Assembly: GCA_028408795.1 (NCBI GenBank)
Contig: JAOOLP010000003.1
Span: forward strand, 9,713-73,712
Reading direction: 5' to 3'
Source of the DNA: Candidatus Pelagibacter sp.
GTDB taxonomy: Bacteria > Pseudomonadota > Alphaproteobacteria > Pelagibacterales > Pelagibacteraceae
Length of the DNA: 64,000 bases
Shown here: one piece after another, positions 7,942 through 16,053 of the stretch
How positions within the stretch are numbered: position 1 is the first letter of the stretch
How the letters are laid out: each line of letters opens with the position of its first letter
Made by a program: the position numbers and the translations under genes
The notes under the pieces: model-generated
Told to the model about the DNA's origin: nothing
Database searches by the model: none
What the model saw: the letters and a program-made list of their open reading frames with translations, nothing else

Positions 7942-9271
7942 AATTCCCCCCAAGAGATTTAATTATTTTTAAGAATGATGGCGATGAAGTGTAAACTGTC
8001 TCGAAACTGTTAATTTTAATTTTTATACCTAAAAGCAGTGAAAGTATCAGCGAGGCCATACATATTCTATGATCACCTAAGCTAGGGACATTAATTATCT
8101 TATTTTTGATTTTGATATTGTCTTTTCCATAAATTTTTATTTCGTTTTTATTTGAAACTGTTTTAATTCCAATTTGTTTTAAAATTTTTTGCATTTCTTT
8201 AATTCTATTACTTTCTTTATTCGCTAGATCTCCAATGCCTTTAAAAGTTGACAAACCTTTTGTTAAACCAGCAATGACAAATAATATTGGATATTCATCG
8301 GTTGCTTTAACATAGTATTCCTTTGAAGCTTTTAATGGTTTTATTTTGCAACTCTTTATATTTATATCACCATATATTTCATTATTATTTTTTTTAATAT
8401 TAGAAAAATTTATTTTTGCCCCATATTTTTTAAGTAGATCATAGAATCCTATTCTTGTAGGATTTAAACCAACTTTTTTAATTTTAAGAGAAGACCTTTT
8501 TTTTAAAAGAGTAAGCGCGGTAAAAAAAGCGGCACTAGACGGATCACCAGGTATATCTATATTGATTGAACTTAATTGTTTTTTGCCAAATACTTTTATA
8601 ATTTTTTTTCTTCCATTTTTTATTTGTATAGCTTTTACGTTTGCGCGAAGTAAATTTTCTGAGTGATCTCTTGATTTTTCTTTTTCTATGATTTCCGTAG
8701 TACCGTATGAATTTAGCCCTGCTAAAATTACTGCGCTTTTTAATTGAGCAGAGACACCTGCTTTATAATTAATACCAACGGGCATTTCGGTTGAGATAAG
8801 TTTTAAAGGAAAATTATATTTATTTTTAGGTAAAAATTCAGCTCCAAACTCTGACATCAGCATTATTAGTTTTTTCATACTTCTTTTGTTTAATGATTTG
8901 TCACCTTTAATTTTTACTTCTATGTCTGGTGTTGATGAAAGTATTCCAACTATCAATCTAGCTAGAGTTCCAGAGTTACCAAAATCTAATTGTAAGTTTT
9001 TTTTGGCAAACAAAGATCCTAACCCTTTTCCATGAACAATATAGAATCCAGGTTTTTTTCTCTTAATTTTAACACCAAGCTTTTTTAAGCAATTAATAGT
9101 AGAAAAAACATCTTCGGACTCTAATACGTTTTTAACTGTAGAGATATCTTGACTAATCGCTCCAATTAAAAAGCTTCGGATCGACAAGGATTTATCTGAG
9201 TCGACTCTTATTATTTTTTTAAATGGCCTTATTGGCTCTCTATTAAATAAATTAAATCTTTTTAACGGCAT
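7928..9271 (-). CDS. aroA: 3-phosphoshikimate 1-carboxyvinyltransferase (EPSP synthase)
   Basis: Sixth step of the shikimate pathway: joins PEP to shikimate-3-phosphate. At 447 residues it is the length of class II (Agrobacterium CP4-like) enzymes. Visible landmarks are DKSLSIR near residue 26 (usual PGDKSISHR, with the preceding Pro-Gly replaced by Asp-Ser), GNSGTLAR, SRDHSEN, TDEYPILF, KESNR (usual KESDR) and GDHRI. Catalytic Lys, Arg and the DEY acidic pair are present, so it is probably active, with a divergent PEP/glyphosate pocket. Confidence 0.93.
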   Translation of the reverse strand: MPLKRFNLFNREPIRPFKKIIRVDSDKSLSIRSFLIGAISQDISTVKNVLESEDVFSTINCLKKLGVKIKRKKPGFYIVHGKGLGSLFAKKNLQLDFGNSGTLARLIVGILSSTPDIEVKIKGDKSLNKRSMKKLIMLMSEFGAEFLPKNKYNFPLKLISTEMPVGINYKAGVSAQLKSAVILAGLNSYGTTEIIEKEKSRDHSENLLRANVKAIQIKNGRKKIIKVFGKKQLSSINIDIPGDPSSAAFFTALTLLKKRSSLKIKKVGLNPTRIGFYDLLKKYGAKINFSNIKKNNNEIYGDINIKSCKIKPLKASKEYYVKATDEYPILFVIAGLTKGLSTFKGIGDLANKESNRIKEMQKILKQIGIKTVSNKNEIKIYGKDNIKIKNKIINVPSLGDHRICMASLILSLLLGIKIKINSFETVYTSSPSFLKIIKSLGGNYEIK

Positions 9272-9276
9272 TAATT

Positions 9277-10032
9277 TTATGAAAATTGTGATCCAAAATA
9301 ATGCTCTATAGCTTTTGAAGATTTTAATAGTTCTCGAGAAGTTCCCTCTGCAATTACAGTATGCTCACCAAGAACATAACTTCTATCTGTAATATCAAAT
9401 AAATTTTTAACGTTATGATCAGTGACAAGAATAGCTGTTCCACTTGATTGAATTTTTAAAATATATTTTTGTATATCCTGTATCACTAAAGGGTCTAAAG
9501 CAGCTAAAGGCTCATCTAATAAAACAATTTTTGGTTTATTAATCATCACTCTAGCCATCATTAATCTTCTTATTTCTCCACCTGACAATACTGAAGCATT
9601 AAGACTTCGTAAATGTTGTAGATTAAACTCGTCGAGCAATTTCTCTGTTATCTCTTTTTGTTGGCTTGCATCTTTTATACTAATTTGTGCTATTCCAAGA
9701 ATATTATCATATACACTCATATCAAAAACACTTCTTTGCTGCGGAAGATATCCCAAACCTTCTTTTGATCTTAAATGAATTGGTATTTGTTCAATAGATT
9801 TACTATTTAAATAAATCTTTCCACCTTCAGGATTTTGCTCGCCAATGCTTATAGAGAACAATGTAGTTTTTCCACAACCATTAGGACCAAGGACTCCAAC
9901 ACACTCACCGGGAAACACTTTAAGTGAAAGCTTTTTCAAAACCGGTCTACCATCGAAAGACTTACTTATATCTTTCACTTCAAAAATGGGTTTGTCTTTT
10001 TTAAATTTTAATATTCTAAAACCTTTTTTCAT
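9277..10032 (-). CDS. lptB: Lipopolysaccharide export ABC transporter ATPase
   Basis: Cytoplasmic ATPase that powers LPS extraction from the inner membrane through LptFG and the LptC bridge. The 251 residues show Walker A GPNGCGKTT, the LptB-type Q-loop YLPQQRSVFDMSV, signature LSGGEIRR, Walker B IVLLDEP and H-switch VTDHN. The gene overlaps lptC by 17 bases, so the two are co-expressed. LptF and LptG are not in this window. Confidence 0.95.
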   Translation of the reverse strand: MKKGFRILKFKKDKPIFEVKDISKSFDGRPVLKKLSLKVFPGECVGVLGPNGCGKTTLFSISIGEQNPEGGKIYLNSKSIEQIPIHLRSKEGLGYLPQQRSVFDMSVYDNILGIAQISIKDASQQKEITEKLLDEFNLQHLRSLNASVLSGGEIRRLMMARVMINKPKIVLLDEPLAALDPLVIQDIQKYILKIQSSGTAILVTDHNVKNLFDITDRSYVLGEHTVIAEGTSRELLKSSKAIEHYFGSQFS

Positions 10033-10636
10033 TTAATTTTACATTAGCATTTATTTTACCATTATTAAAAGAGGTAATATTTAATTTTTGTTTTTTTATG
10101 TCAAATAAAAGTTTATCTGCTATTAAGTTTCCCCTTATATCATCGATTCTTACATTATCATAAATACTTAGATATCTTTTTGAATTTGAATAATCTGCTT
10201 TTTGAGCAAAAAGATTACTACTTAAGTAATTTGCTTTTACATCATTAATGAATTTCATATCCAAAGTTTTATTATTATAAATACCTTTATTTGACCAAAT
10301 ACGCAAAGTAGTTTCATCTTTAAAATAAAAAATCGCTTCAACTGATGTCATGTATATTATCTCTGGTGATGTTTCATCAAGATAAGCCTCTTTTGATTTG
10401 AGTATATATCTATTACCACTTAGATCTAAGCCGGTATATTCAATATTAACAAATTTTTCTGTATTTTCTAAATTTTTGGAAGAGCTTTGTTCTTTTAATT
10501 TTTCTTTTGTTGTCTTAGATATTATAGTTTCATTAATATTCTGTTCTTTACTGTAGTAAGTAAAATAAATTAATACTATCCCAACAAATAATAGAATAAA
10601 CTGAATAATTCTTAATCTTTTCTTTCTCTCCATCAT
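10016..10636 (-). CDS. lptC: LptC-like LPS export bridge protein
   Basis: A 206-residue protein with one N-terminal membrane helix (around residues 10-28, IIQFILLFVGIVLIYFTY) and a periplasmic beta-rich domain with the repeating hydrophobic pattern of the LptC/LptA jellyroll (EYTGLDLSGNRYIL, LSIYDNVRIDDIRGNLIADKL). Position between kdsD and lptB supports LptC. Most proteobacteria place lptA between lptC and lptB; here there is no room for it. Confidence 0.8.
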   Translation of the reverse strand: MMERKKRLRIIQFILLFVGIVLIYFTYYSKEQNINETIISKTTKEKLKEQSSSKNLENTEKFVNIEYTGLDLSGNRYILKSKEAYLDETSPEIIYMTSVEAIFYFKDETTLRIWSNKGIYNNKTLDMKFINDVKANYLSSNLFAQKADYSNSKRYLSIYDNVRIDDIRGNLIADKLLFDIKKQKLNITSFNNGKINANVKLNEKRF

Positions 10637-11613
10637 CTAAGGCCGTGCCGTAAAAGAAAATGTATGTGAATGATTCCTTTTATCTTGGCTTTATTTTTTA
10701 ATCCAAAGTGTTTATCAGAAACTACAGGTAAACTAGTTATTTTCTTATCATTCATAATAGTTAGGGCTTTAGAAGCAGGCATGTTCTCATTCACTGTGAG
10801 AGGATTCTTTGTCATAATATTTTCTAAACTAGTTTTTTTGGAAATAGATCTTATTTCTCTTCTTAAATCTCCATCAGATATTAGTCCTGCAATAAAATTA
10901 TTTCTGAGCACAACAACAATTCCAAGTTTTTTCTTATTTATTATTGATAGTGCTTCTTTAATACTTTTTTTACAATTGATAACTGGAAGTTTTTTTCCTG
11001 TTACCATTATATCTTTAGCTAAAAGCAAAGATCCACCTATGTTGCCACCGGGATGAAAAACTTTAAATTTTTCTTTAGAAAATTTTTTTTTATACATGAC
11101 TGTAGTAGCTAGACAGTCACCTAATAACATTGTTAAAGAGGTACTAGAGGTTGGAACCATACCAATTACATCTGACTCTTTTACTTTTGGTAACAAGAGT
11201 TTAATATCACTAGCTTTTAACAACAAACTGTCTGATTTAGAGGCAGCTCCGATAATCTTTATTTTAAAACGGTTTGCATATCTAAGCATATTCGTAAGTT
11301 CAGAGGTGTTACCTGAATATGAAAATATAATTAAGATGTCTTTTCTTTCAATCTGACCCATGTCTCCGTGTAAAGCTTGTGCTGGATCGCAAAAAAAACT
11401 TGGGATCCCTACACTAGAAAACGTTGCTGAAATTTTACGTGCTATTAATCCTGATTTACCTATTCCTGCAAATACTACTTTTCCTTTGCAATTAAGTATT
11501 AAATCTACTGCCTTTATGAAAGAACTATTAAATACTTTATTAATTTTTTTTAACTCATTAATTTGATTCTTGGCAGCTTTTTTTGCCAAATTTATGTAAC
11601 TATTTTTTTTCAT
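10633..11613 (-). CDS. kdsD: Arabinose-5-phosphate isomerase, KpsF/GutQ family
   Basis: Converts ribulose-5-phosphate to arabinose-5-phosphate, the first step to Kdo for LPS. Residues about 40-175 form the SIS sugar isomerase domain (GKVVFAGIGKSG, FSYSGNTSEL, PTSSTSLTMLLGD). Two CBS domains follow (about 205-320; LISDGDLRR, IMTKNPLTV). The 326-residue length is typical. Together with kdsB at 30665 and waaA at 54645 it accounts for part of a Kdo pathway. Confidence 0.95.
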   Translation of the reverse strand: MKKNSYINLAKKAAKNQINELKKINKVFNSSFIKAVDLILNCKGKVVFAGIGKSGLIARKISATFSSVGIPSFFCDPAQALHGDMGQIERKDILIIFSYSGNTSELTNMLRYANRFKIKIIGAASKSDSLLLKASDIKLLLPKVKESDVIGMVPTSSTSLTMLLGDCLATTVMYKKKFSKEKFKVFHPGGNIGGSLLLAKDIMVTGKKLPVINCKKSIKEALSIINKKKLGIVVVLRNNFIAGLISDGDLRREIRSISKKTSLENIMTKNPLTVNENMPASKALTIMNDKKITSLPVVSDKHFGLKNKAKIKGIIHIHFLLRHGLR

Positions 11614-12236
11614 TAATGTTCAAAAATATCAAATTTAAATCCATTTTGATCAAGTTCTACTCTAGTATTTAAAAATTCAAGACAATTATTGAATAATTGC
11701 ATTCTATTTTCTCTAATTAACATTTTCTCTAATTCTAATTTTATTTTATGTAAATAAATTACATCATTTGCAGCATACTCTAATTGTTTTTCTGAGAGAT
11801 CACTAATATCTTTGTTCCAATCACTGCTGCCCTGTCGTTTATCCAAATTTTTATTACAAAACTCTTGTACTAAATTTTTTAAACCATGAGCGTCAGTATA
11901 AGTTCTAACAATTTTTGAAGCTATTTTAGTGTCGAATATATTTTTTAATTTACATTTTAAAAAAAACTCTAATGCATTTTTGTCAAATCTTAAAAAATGA
12001 CCTATTTTTAAAATTTTTTCATTTTCGAGTACAGAAACAAGATTTGGGGCTTTAAAGGTTTTTTTGTTGGGTTGAATTATATATACATTTTCTTTTTCAT
12101 CGCATATCTGAATTAAACTTAGTTTGTCTCTTTCAGGTATCTGTAAACCAGTTGCTTCGGTGTCTATCGCAATGCTGTTCTTAAATGAGCTAGCTATCTC
12201 AGAAGTTATGTCCTCTTTTATCTTAATTATTTTCAT
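11613..12236 (-). CDS. rnd: Ribonuclease D-like 3'-5' exonuclease
   Basis: DEDDy-type exonuclease domain of 207 residues, about half the length of E. coli RNase D: the C-terminal HRDC domains are absent, as is common in alphaproteobacteria. Exo I is DTEATGL, Exo II includes KIGHFLRFDKNAL and Exo III is YAANDVIYL. It probably trims tRNA or other stable RNA precursors. It is the first gene of the minus-strand run, starting 18 bases from the divergent gene at 12255. Confidence 0.9.
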   Translation of the reverse strand: MKIIKIKEDITSEIASSFKNSIAIDTEATGLQIPERDKLSLIQICDEKENVYIIQPNKKTFKAPNLVSVLENEKILKIGHFLRFDKNALEFFLKCKLKNIFDTKIASKIVRTYTDAHGLKNLVQEFCNKNLDKRQGSSDWNKDISDLSEKQLEYAANDVIYLHKIKLELEKMLIRENRMQLFNNCLEFLNTRVELDQNGFKFDIFEH

Positions 12237-12254
12237 ATATAGTTTCTAAATATC

Positions 12255-13199
12255 ATGAAAAATCAAATTTGCACAATCTTAGGTGGTGGAGGTTTTATAG
12301 GAAGATATCTTGTTCGAAATTTGACCAAGAAAAACTACAGATGCATCATTTCTACCAGAAATGCTTTTCAAAAAGGGTATTTAAAGACTCAAGCCACTCC
12401 AGGCTCTATAGAGCTCATTGATTGGAATTCTAATAATTTTGATGAATTGAAAGAATCAATTGAAAATTCCGATGTCGTGATCAATTTAATTGGAATTCTT
12501 TACGAGAATAGAAAACAAAAATTTATGAAAATCCATAGAGATATTCCAGAAGCAGTAGCAAAAATATGTGCCCAGTCAGATGTAAAAAAATTCATTCAAG
12601 TAAGTGCAATAGGAGCAAACGAGAATTCAAAATCTTTATATCAAAGATCTAAATTTCAAGGGGAATTAAAAGCATTAACAAATTTTAAAAATACAGTAAT
12701 AATAAGACCAAGCGTTGTGTGTGGAACAGAAGATAATTTTACAAACTTGTTTTCTAAATTAAGTGTTTTACCTGTCATACCTGTTGTTGGCATAAACTAT
12801 AAATTTCAACCTGTGTTAGTTACAGATGTTGCTGATGCAATTGTTAAGGCTATCGAAGCAAAAGATAATCATGGAAAAATTTATGAAATAGGCGGGCCAA
12901 AGATAATTAGTTTTGGAGATATGGTTAAATCAATTACTAAAACATTAAACAAGAAAAGATTTGTTGTAGAAATGCCGATGCCGATTGCAAAAATTCAAAG
13001 TAGCATTATGAGTTTGCTTCCAATACCTCCAATATTAACTCGAGACCAATGTGAAATATTATCGGAGGCAGATAACGTGGTTTCAAACAATCATCTATCA
13101 TTACAAGATCTTAACATAAAACCATCTGATGTTGAGGAAGCTATGAAAAAATGGCTATGGAGATTTAGAGATGGTGGACAGTTTGCAAAAGCACAATGA
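12255..13199 (+). CDS. NDUFA9-like NAD(P)-binding protein (complex I-associated SDR family)
   Basis: An atypical short-chain dehydrogenase/epimerase-fold protein of 314 residues. The N-terminal dinucleotide-binding motif GGGGFIGRYL (around residue 10) and the ISAIGAN/YQRSKFQGE segment match the NDUFA9 family, which in alphaproteobacteria is implicated in complex I assembly or stability. The canonical YxxxK reads YQRSK. It is followed, with overlapping stop and start, by an SMR-like gene. Function in this organism is inferred from the family only. Confidence 0.85.
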   Translation: MKNQICTILGGGGFIGRYLVRNLTKKNYRCIISTRNAFQKGYLKTQATPGSIELIDWNSNNFDELKESIENSDVVINLIGILYENRKQKFMKIHRDIPEAVAKICAQSDVKKFIQVSAIGANENSKSLYQRSKFQGELKALTNFKNTVIIRPSVVCGTEDNFTNLFSKLSVLPVIPVVGINYKFQPVLVTDVADAIVKAIEAKDNHGKIYEIGGPKIISFGDMVKSITKTLNKKRFVVEMPMPIAKIQSSIMSLLPIPPILTRDQCEILSEADNVVSNNHLSLQDLNIKPSDVEEAMKKWLWRFRDGGQFAKAQ

Positions 13200-13540
13200 A
13201 AAGTATTAGTTTATTATCAGGATATATCTTTTTAATTTTAGCAACCTTAACTGGTATTACTTCAAATAGTTTCTTAAAAACTACAGAAGGTTTTACTAAA
13301 CTTGGTCCAACTATTTTCTGTGTAGCAAATATGTTTATTTGTATATTTTGCCTCTCAAAAGCTATGAGCGTTATCCCTGTAGGTTTCACTTATGCAACCT
13401 ATGGAGCTCTTACAATTACAGCAGTAACTTTGTTTGGAATTTTAAAATATAATCAATCGCCAAACATTTATGGTACTCTAGGTTTAATTTTGATTATCTC
13501 AGGCGTGTTATTATTAAATATTTTTGGAAGGGTAAAATAG
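13196..13540 (+). CDS. Small multidrug resistance (SMR/DMT) family membrane protein lacking the TM1 glutamate
   Basis: A 114-residue protein with four hydrophobic helices, the size and shape of EmrE-type SMR transporters. The KTTEGFT, IPVGFTYATYGA and ISGVLLLNIFGR segments align with EmrE KFSEGFT, IPTGIAYAIWSG and CAGVLIINLLSR. The essential membrane glutamate of EmrE (E14) aligns with G20, and there is no acidic residue before E31. W63 of EmrE aligns with a Tyr. Proton-coupled drug efflux is therefore doubtful. The start codon overlaps the stop of the NDUFA9-like gene. Confidence 0.85.
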   Translation: MKSISLLSGYIFLILATLTGITSNSFLKTTEGFTKLGPTIFCVANMFICIFCLSKAMSVIPVGFTYATYGALTITAVTLFGILKYNQSPNIYGTLGLILIISGVLLLNIFGRVK

Positions 13541-13542
13541 AG

Positions 13543-13785
13543 ATGATGACAATACTATTTTTATCTTTGGCAGTAATTATTGCTATCGTAGTAATCTTGG
13601 TTTCTGCAAAACATATCAAAAAAGGATTTGAAGCTAGAAGTGAAGTAAAAGAGCAACAAAGAAATGAAAATGTTAGTCAAGAAGATGAGGAGATTTTAGA
13701 CAAGTTAAAAGATAAAAATTTATCAGAGGAAGATCTAAAAAAACTTTATGAAGAGATAAAGAATAAGGATAAAGAGGAAAAATAA
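13543..13785 (+). CDS. Small single-pass membrane protein with charged tail
   Basis: An 80-residue protein not recognised as a known family. Residues 3-22 are a clear membrane helix (ILFLSLAVIIAIVVILVSA). The remaining 55 or so residues are almost all charged or polar with a heptad-like pattern, probably a cytoplasmic coiled coil. It lies one base upstream of the phoR-like kinase gene, which has no membrane segment of its own, so a shared role is possible but unproven. Confidence 0.75.
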   Translation: MMTILFLSLAVIIAIVVILVSAKHIKKGFEARSEVKEQQRNENVSQEDEEILDKLKDKNLSEEDLKKLYEEIKNKDKEEK

Positions 13786-13786
13786 T

Positions 13787-14815
13787 TTGAGTGAAACTAA
13801 GGAACTTAATTTTTTAAATAACCTTTTAGATCAAGTTTTGGTAATTGATAAGTCTAAAACTATATGTTTTGCAAATTTAAATGCAAAAAACAGATTTGGT
13901 GAAAATATATTAAATCAAAATATATCAAGCATTATTAGGGACCCAGAATTACTAGATAATATTCAAAAATCTCTTAACGATAAATCCAGCTCAACAATGG
14001 ATGTAGAAACCAAAAAGCCGAACTATCAATATTATAAAGTAAGTGTTATGCCAGGACCTAAAAATATCTTTAATGCTGAAGAAACAGTAATAATTTTTTT
14101 CAAAGATTTTACAGACATCATCAAAGTTCAAAAACTAAAGTCTGATTTCGTAGCAAATGTCTCACATGAATTAAGAACTCCCTTACAAAGTATTAAAATG
14201 GGTCTTGAAACCATTAATGATGGAGCTGCAAAAAATGATAAGGAAAATCAGAAAAAAATTATGCCATTGATAATGCAACAAGCAGCTAGAATGGAAAATA
14301 TAGTGAATGACTTACTTTCTTTATCTCGGATTGAACTTCAAGAACATATAAGACCTAATGACAACGTTGTTTTAGATGAAATTATAAAACATTCAGTTGA
14401 TTTACATAAGGATCTGCTTCAAAAAAATAGTATTACTTGTAAAATTGAAACAGAAAATAAAAATACAGAATTTAAGGGCGATAGGAATAGACTAACAGAG
14501 GTTTTTAATAATTTAATTGATAATGCAATCAAATATAGCGAGAAAAATACAAAAATTAATATTCTTGTTAAAACAAATGAAAATAACATTGATGTCATTA
14601 TAAAAGACCAGGGCATTGGAATTCCAAGAGAACATATTCCAAAAATTACAGAGAGATTTTTCAGAGTAAATCCAGAAAAAAGTAAAGAAGTTGGTGGCAC
14701 TGGCCTCGGATTAGCAATTGTTAAACATATTGTTAATCAACATAGAGGTGAAATAGATATCTCAAGTGAAGAGGGAAAAGGTACCCAGATTTCCCTCAAT
14801 TTTCCTAAAAACTAA
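13787..14815 (+). CDS. phoR: PhoR-like sensor histidine kinase of the phosphate regulon
   Basis: A 342-residue kinase: a PAS-like domain (about 5-110), HisKA with the phospho-acceptor motif VSHELRTPLQS (His near 126) and a HATPase_c domain with N box (NNLIDNAIKYS), G1 (DQGIGIP), F box (ITERFFRVN) and G2 (GGTGLGLAIVKH). No membrane helix is visible, unlike E. coli PhoR. The best start is a TTG at 13787, one base after the preceding stop. Position in front of pstSCAB-phoU-phoB identifies the pathway: it would phosphorylate PhoB under phosphate limitation. Confidence 0.9.
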   Translation: MSETKELNFLNNLLDQVLVIDKSKTICFANLNAKNRFGENILNQNISSIIRDPELLDNIQKSLNDKSSSTMDVETKKPNYQYYKVSVMPGPKNIFNAEETVIIFFKDFTDIIKVQKLKSDFVANVSHELRTPLQSIKMGLETINDGAAKNDKENQKKIMPLIMQQAARMENIVNDLLSLSRIELQEHIRPNDNVVLDEIIKHSVDLHKDLLQKNSITCKIETENKNTEFKGDRNRLTEVFNNLIDNAIKYSEKNTKINILVKTNENNIDVIIKDQGIGIPREHIPKITERFFRVNPEKSKEVGGTGLGLAIVKHIVNQHRGEIDISSEEGKGTQISLNFPKN

Positions 14816-14838
14816 CATCTACAACTAAAAAGTTAGCT

Positions 14839-14867
14839 TTGTAACAAAAGTTTAATATTTCTATAAT
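14839..14867 (+). promoter_or_regulatory. Candidate promoter of pstS with Pho-box-like element
   Basis: A perfect -10 hexamer TATAAT lies at 14862-14867. In place of a -35 there is a pair of 7-base half-sites separated by 4 bases (TTGTAAC, AAAA, GTTTAAT; 14839-14856), ending 5 bases before the -10. This is where PhoB binds in known pho promoters. Each half-site matches the E. coli consensus CTGTCAT at only 4 of 7 positions. The leader to the pstS ATG is about 45 bases. Confidence 0.45.
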
Positions 14868-14919
14868 ATAATTTAAACCTAAATAAATTAAATCTCTGAT
14901 GATTAATAAAGGAGAAAAT

Positions 14920-15945
14920 ATGAAAACACTTAAAAATATAATTGCAGTATTAGCAATTCTTTCTTTCGCATCTTATGCGAATGCAAGAGACCAGATTAAA
15001 ATAGTTGGTTCTTCAACAGTTTATCCATATGCAACAGTAGTAGCTGAGCAGTTTGGAAAAAAAGGTAGTTTTAAAACACCTGTTATTGAAAGTACGGGAA
15101 CTGGCGGAGGCATGAAATTATTTTGTGCTGGAATTGGAGTAAATCATCCAGATATTACTAATGCTTCAAGAGCTATTAAACCAAAAGAAAAAGCGCTTTG
15201 TGAAAAAAATGGAGTTAAAGATATTATTGAAGTTGTTGTAGGAAACGATGGAATAACATTTTCACATTCTACAAAAGCACCAGATGCAAATTTTACAAAA
15301 GAGCAACTTTGGAGAGCATTAGCTGCCAAAGTAGACATCGATGGTAAATTAGTTGAAAATCCATACAAAAAATGGAGCGATATCGACTCGGGTTTACCAA
15401 GTAAAAAAATCGAAATTCTTATAGCACCCCCAACTTCAGGAACTAGAGACGCTTGGAATTCTTTAGTGATGGTAAAAGGATGCACTAAAGGAGCAAAATC
15501 TCTTTATGAAGCTGATGGTAAAAAAGCTAAAAAAGAATGTGCAAAAATGAGAGAAGATGGTTATGCGGTTGAAGCAGGTGAAAACGATACGTTAATCGTT
15601 CAAAAGCTTGCAGCTAATCCAGATGCTTATGGTTTCTTTGGTTACAGTTACCTTTTAGCGAACAAAGATAAAATCAAAGCAGCAGCTGTTAATGGAGTAA
15701 AACCTTCTTTAGAAGGAATTCAAGATTACTCTTATCCAATAGCAAGACCGCTATTCTTTTATGCCAAAAAAGCTCACGTAGGTGTAGTTCCTGGTCTAAA
15801 GGAATTTTTAGAAGAGTTTACGTCTAAAAAAGCAATGGGCTCTAGAGGATATCTAACTGATATCGGATTAGTACCACTTGCAAGCGATAAGTATAAGACG
15901 ACTAGAACTGCAGCCAAAGATCTTGTCACAATAAGTTTAAATTAA
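14920..15945 (+). CDS. pstS: Phosphate ABC transporter substrate-binding protein
   Basis: Periplasmic phosphate receptor. The start is the ATG at 14920, preceded by AAGGAG at 6 bases; an in-frame ATG at 14899 lies upstream of that site and is less likely. The 341 residues start with a signal peptide (about 1-22, cleavage after SYANA). Phosphate-loop segments are KIVGSSTVYPY and ESTGTGGGMKLF, with SGTRDAWNSL later. It is followed by an intrinsic terminator, which suits higher expression of the receptor than of the permease genes downstream. Confidence 0.96.
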   Translation: MKTLKNIIAVLAILSFASYANARDQIKIVGSSTVYPYATVVAEQFGKKGSFKTPVIESTGTGGGMKLFCAGIGVNHPDITNASRAIKPKEKALCEKNGVKDIIEVVVGNDGITFSHSTKAPDANFTKEQLWRALAAKVDIDGKLVENPYKKWSDIDSGLPSKKIEILIAPPTSGTRDAWNSLVMVKGCTKGAKSLYEADGKKAKKECAKMREDGYAVEAGENDTLIVQKLAANPDAYGFFGYSYLLANKDKIKAAAVNGVKPSLEGIQDYSYPIARPLFFYAKKAHVGVVPGLKEFLEEFTSKKAMGSRGYLTDIGLVPLASDKYKTTRTAAKDLVTISLN

Positions 15946-15963
15946 ACGTTTGTTAATTTGTAG

Positions 15964-15991
15964 AAAAAGGCCGATTTATCGGCCTTTTTTT
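15964..15991 (+). terminator. Intrinsic terminator after pstS
   Basis: An A-rich lead-in is followed by GGCCGAT, a two-base TT loop, ATCGGCC and seven T residues: a strong GC stem in AT-rich surroundings plus a U tract. It lies about 20 bases after the pstS stop and before pstC, and may attenuate read-through into pstCAB. Confidence 0.9.
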
Positions 15992-16053
15992 ATTCTCAAT
16001 TATAAGTTTAATCATTTAACAAATCTGTAACACTTCTGATCTAAACCTTTGTT

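Noticed and set aside
7942..7953. TTG start adding four residues to Cmk
   Set aside because: Those codons are the G-rich Shine-Dalgarno of the ATG at 7941.
14899..14919. Upstream ATG for pstS
   Set aside because: The AAGGAG site lies between the two ATGs and is correctly spaced for the one at 14920, which also gives a normal signal peptide.
16025..16042. CTGTAAC-ACTT-CTGATCT, a good Pho-box match before pstC
   Set aside because: It ends 11 bases before the pstC ATG, so a promoter with the normal spacing would start inside the gene. Kept only as a possible weak or decoy site.
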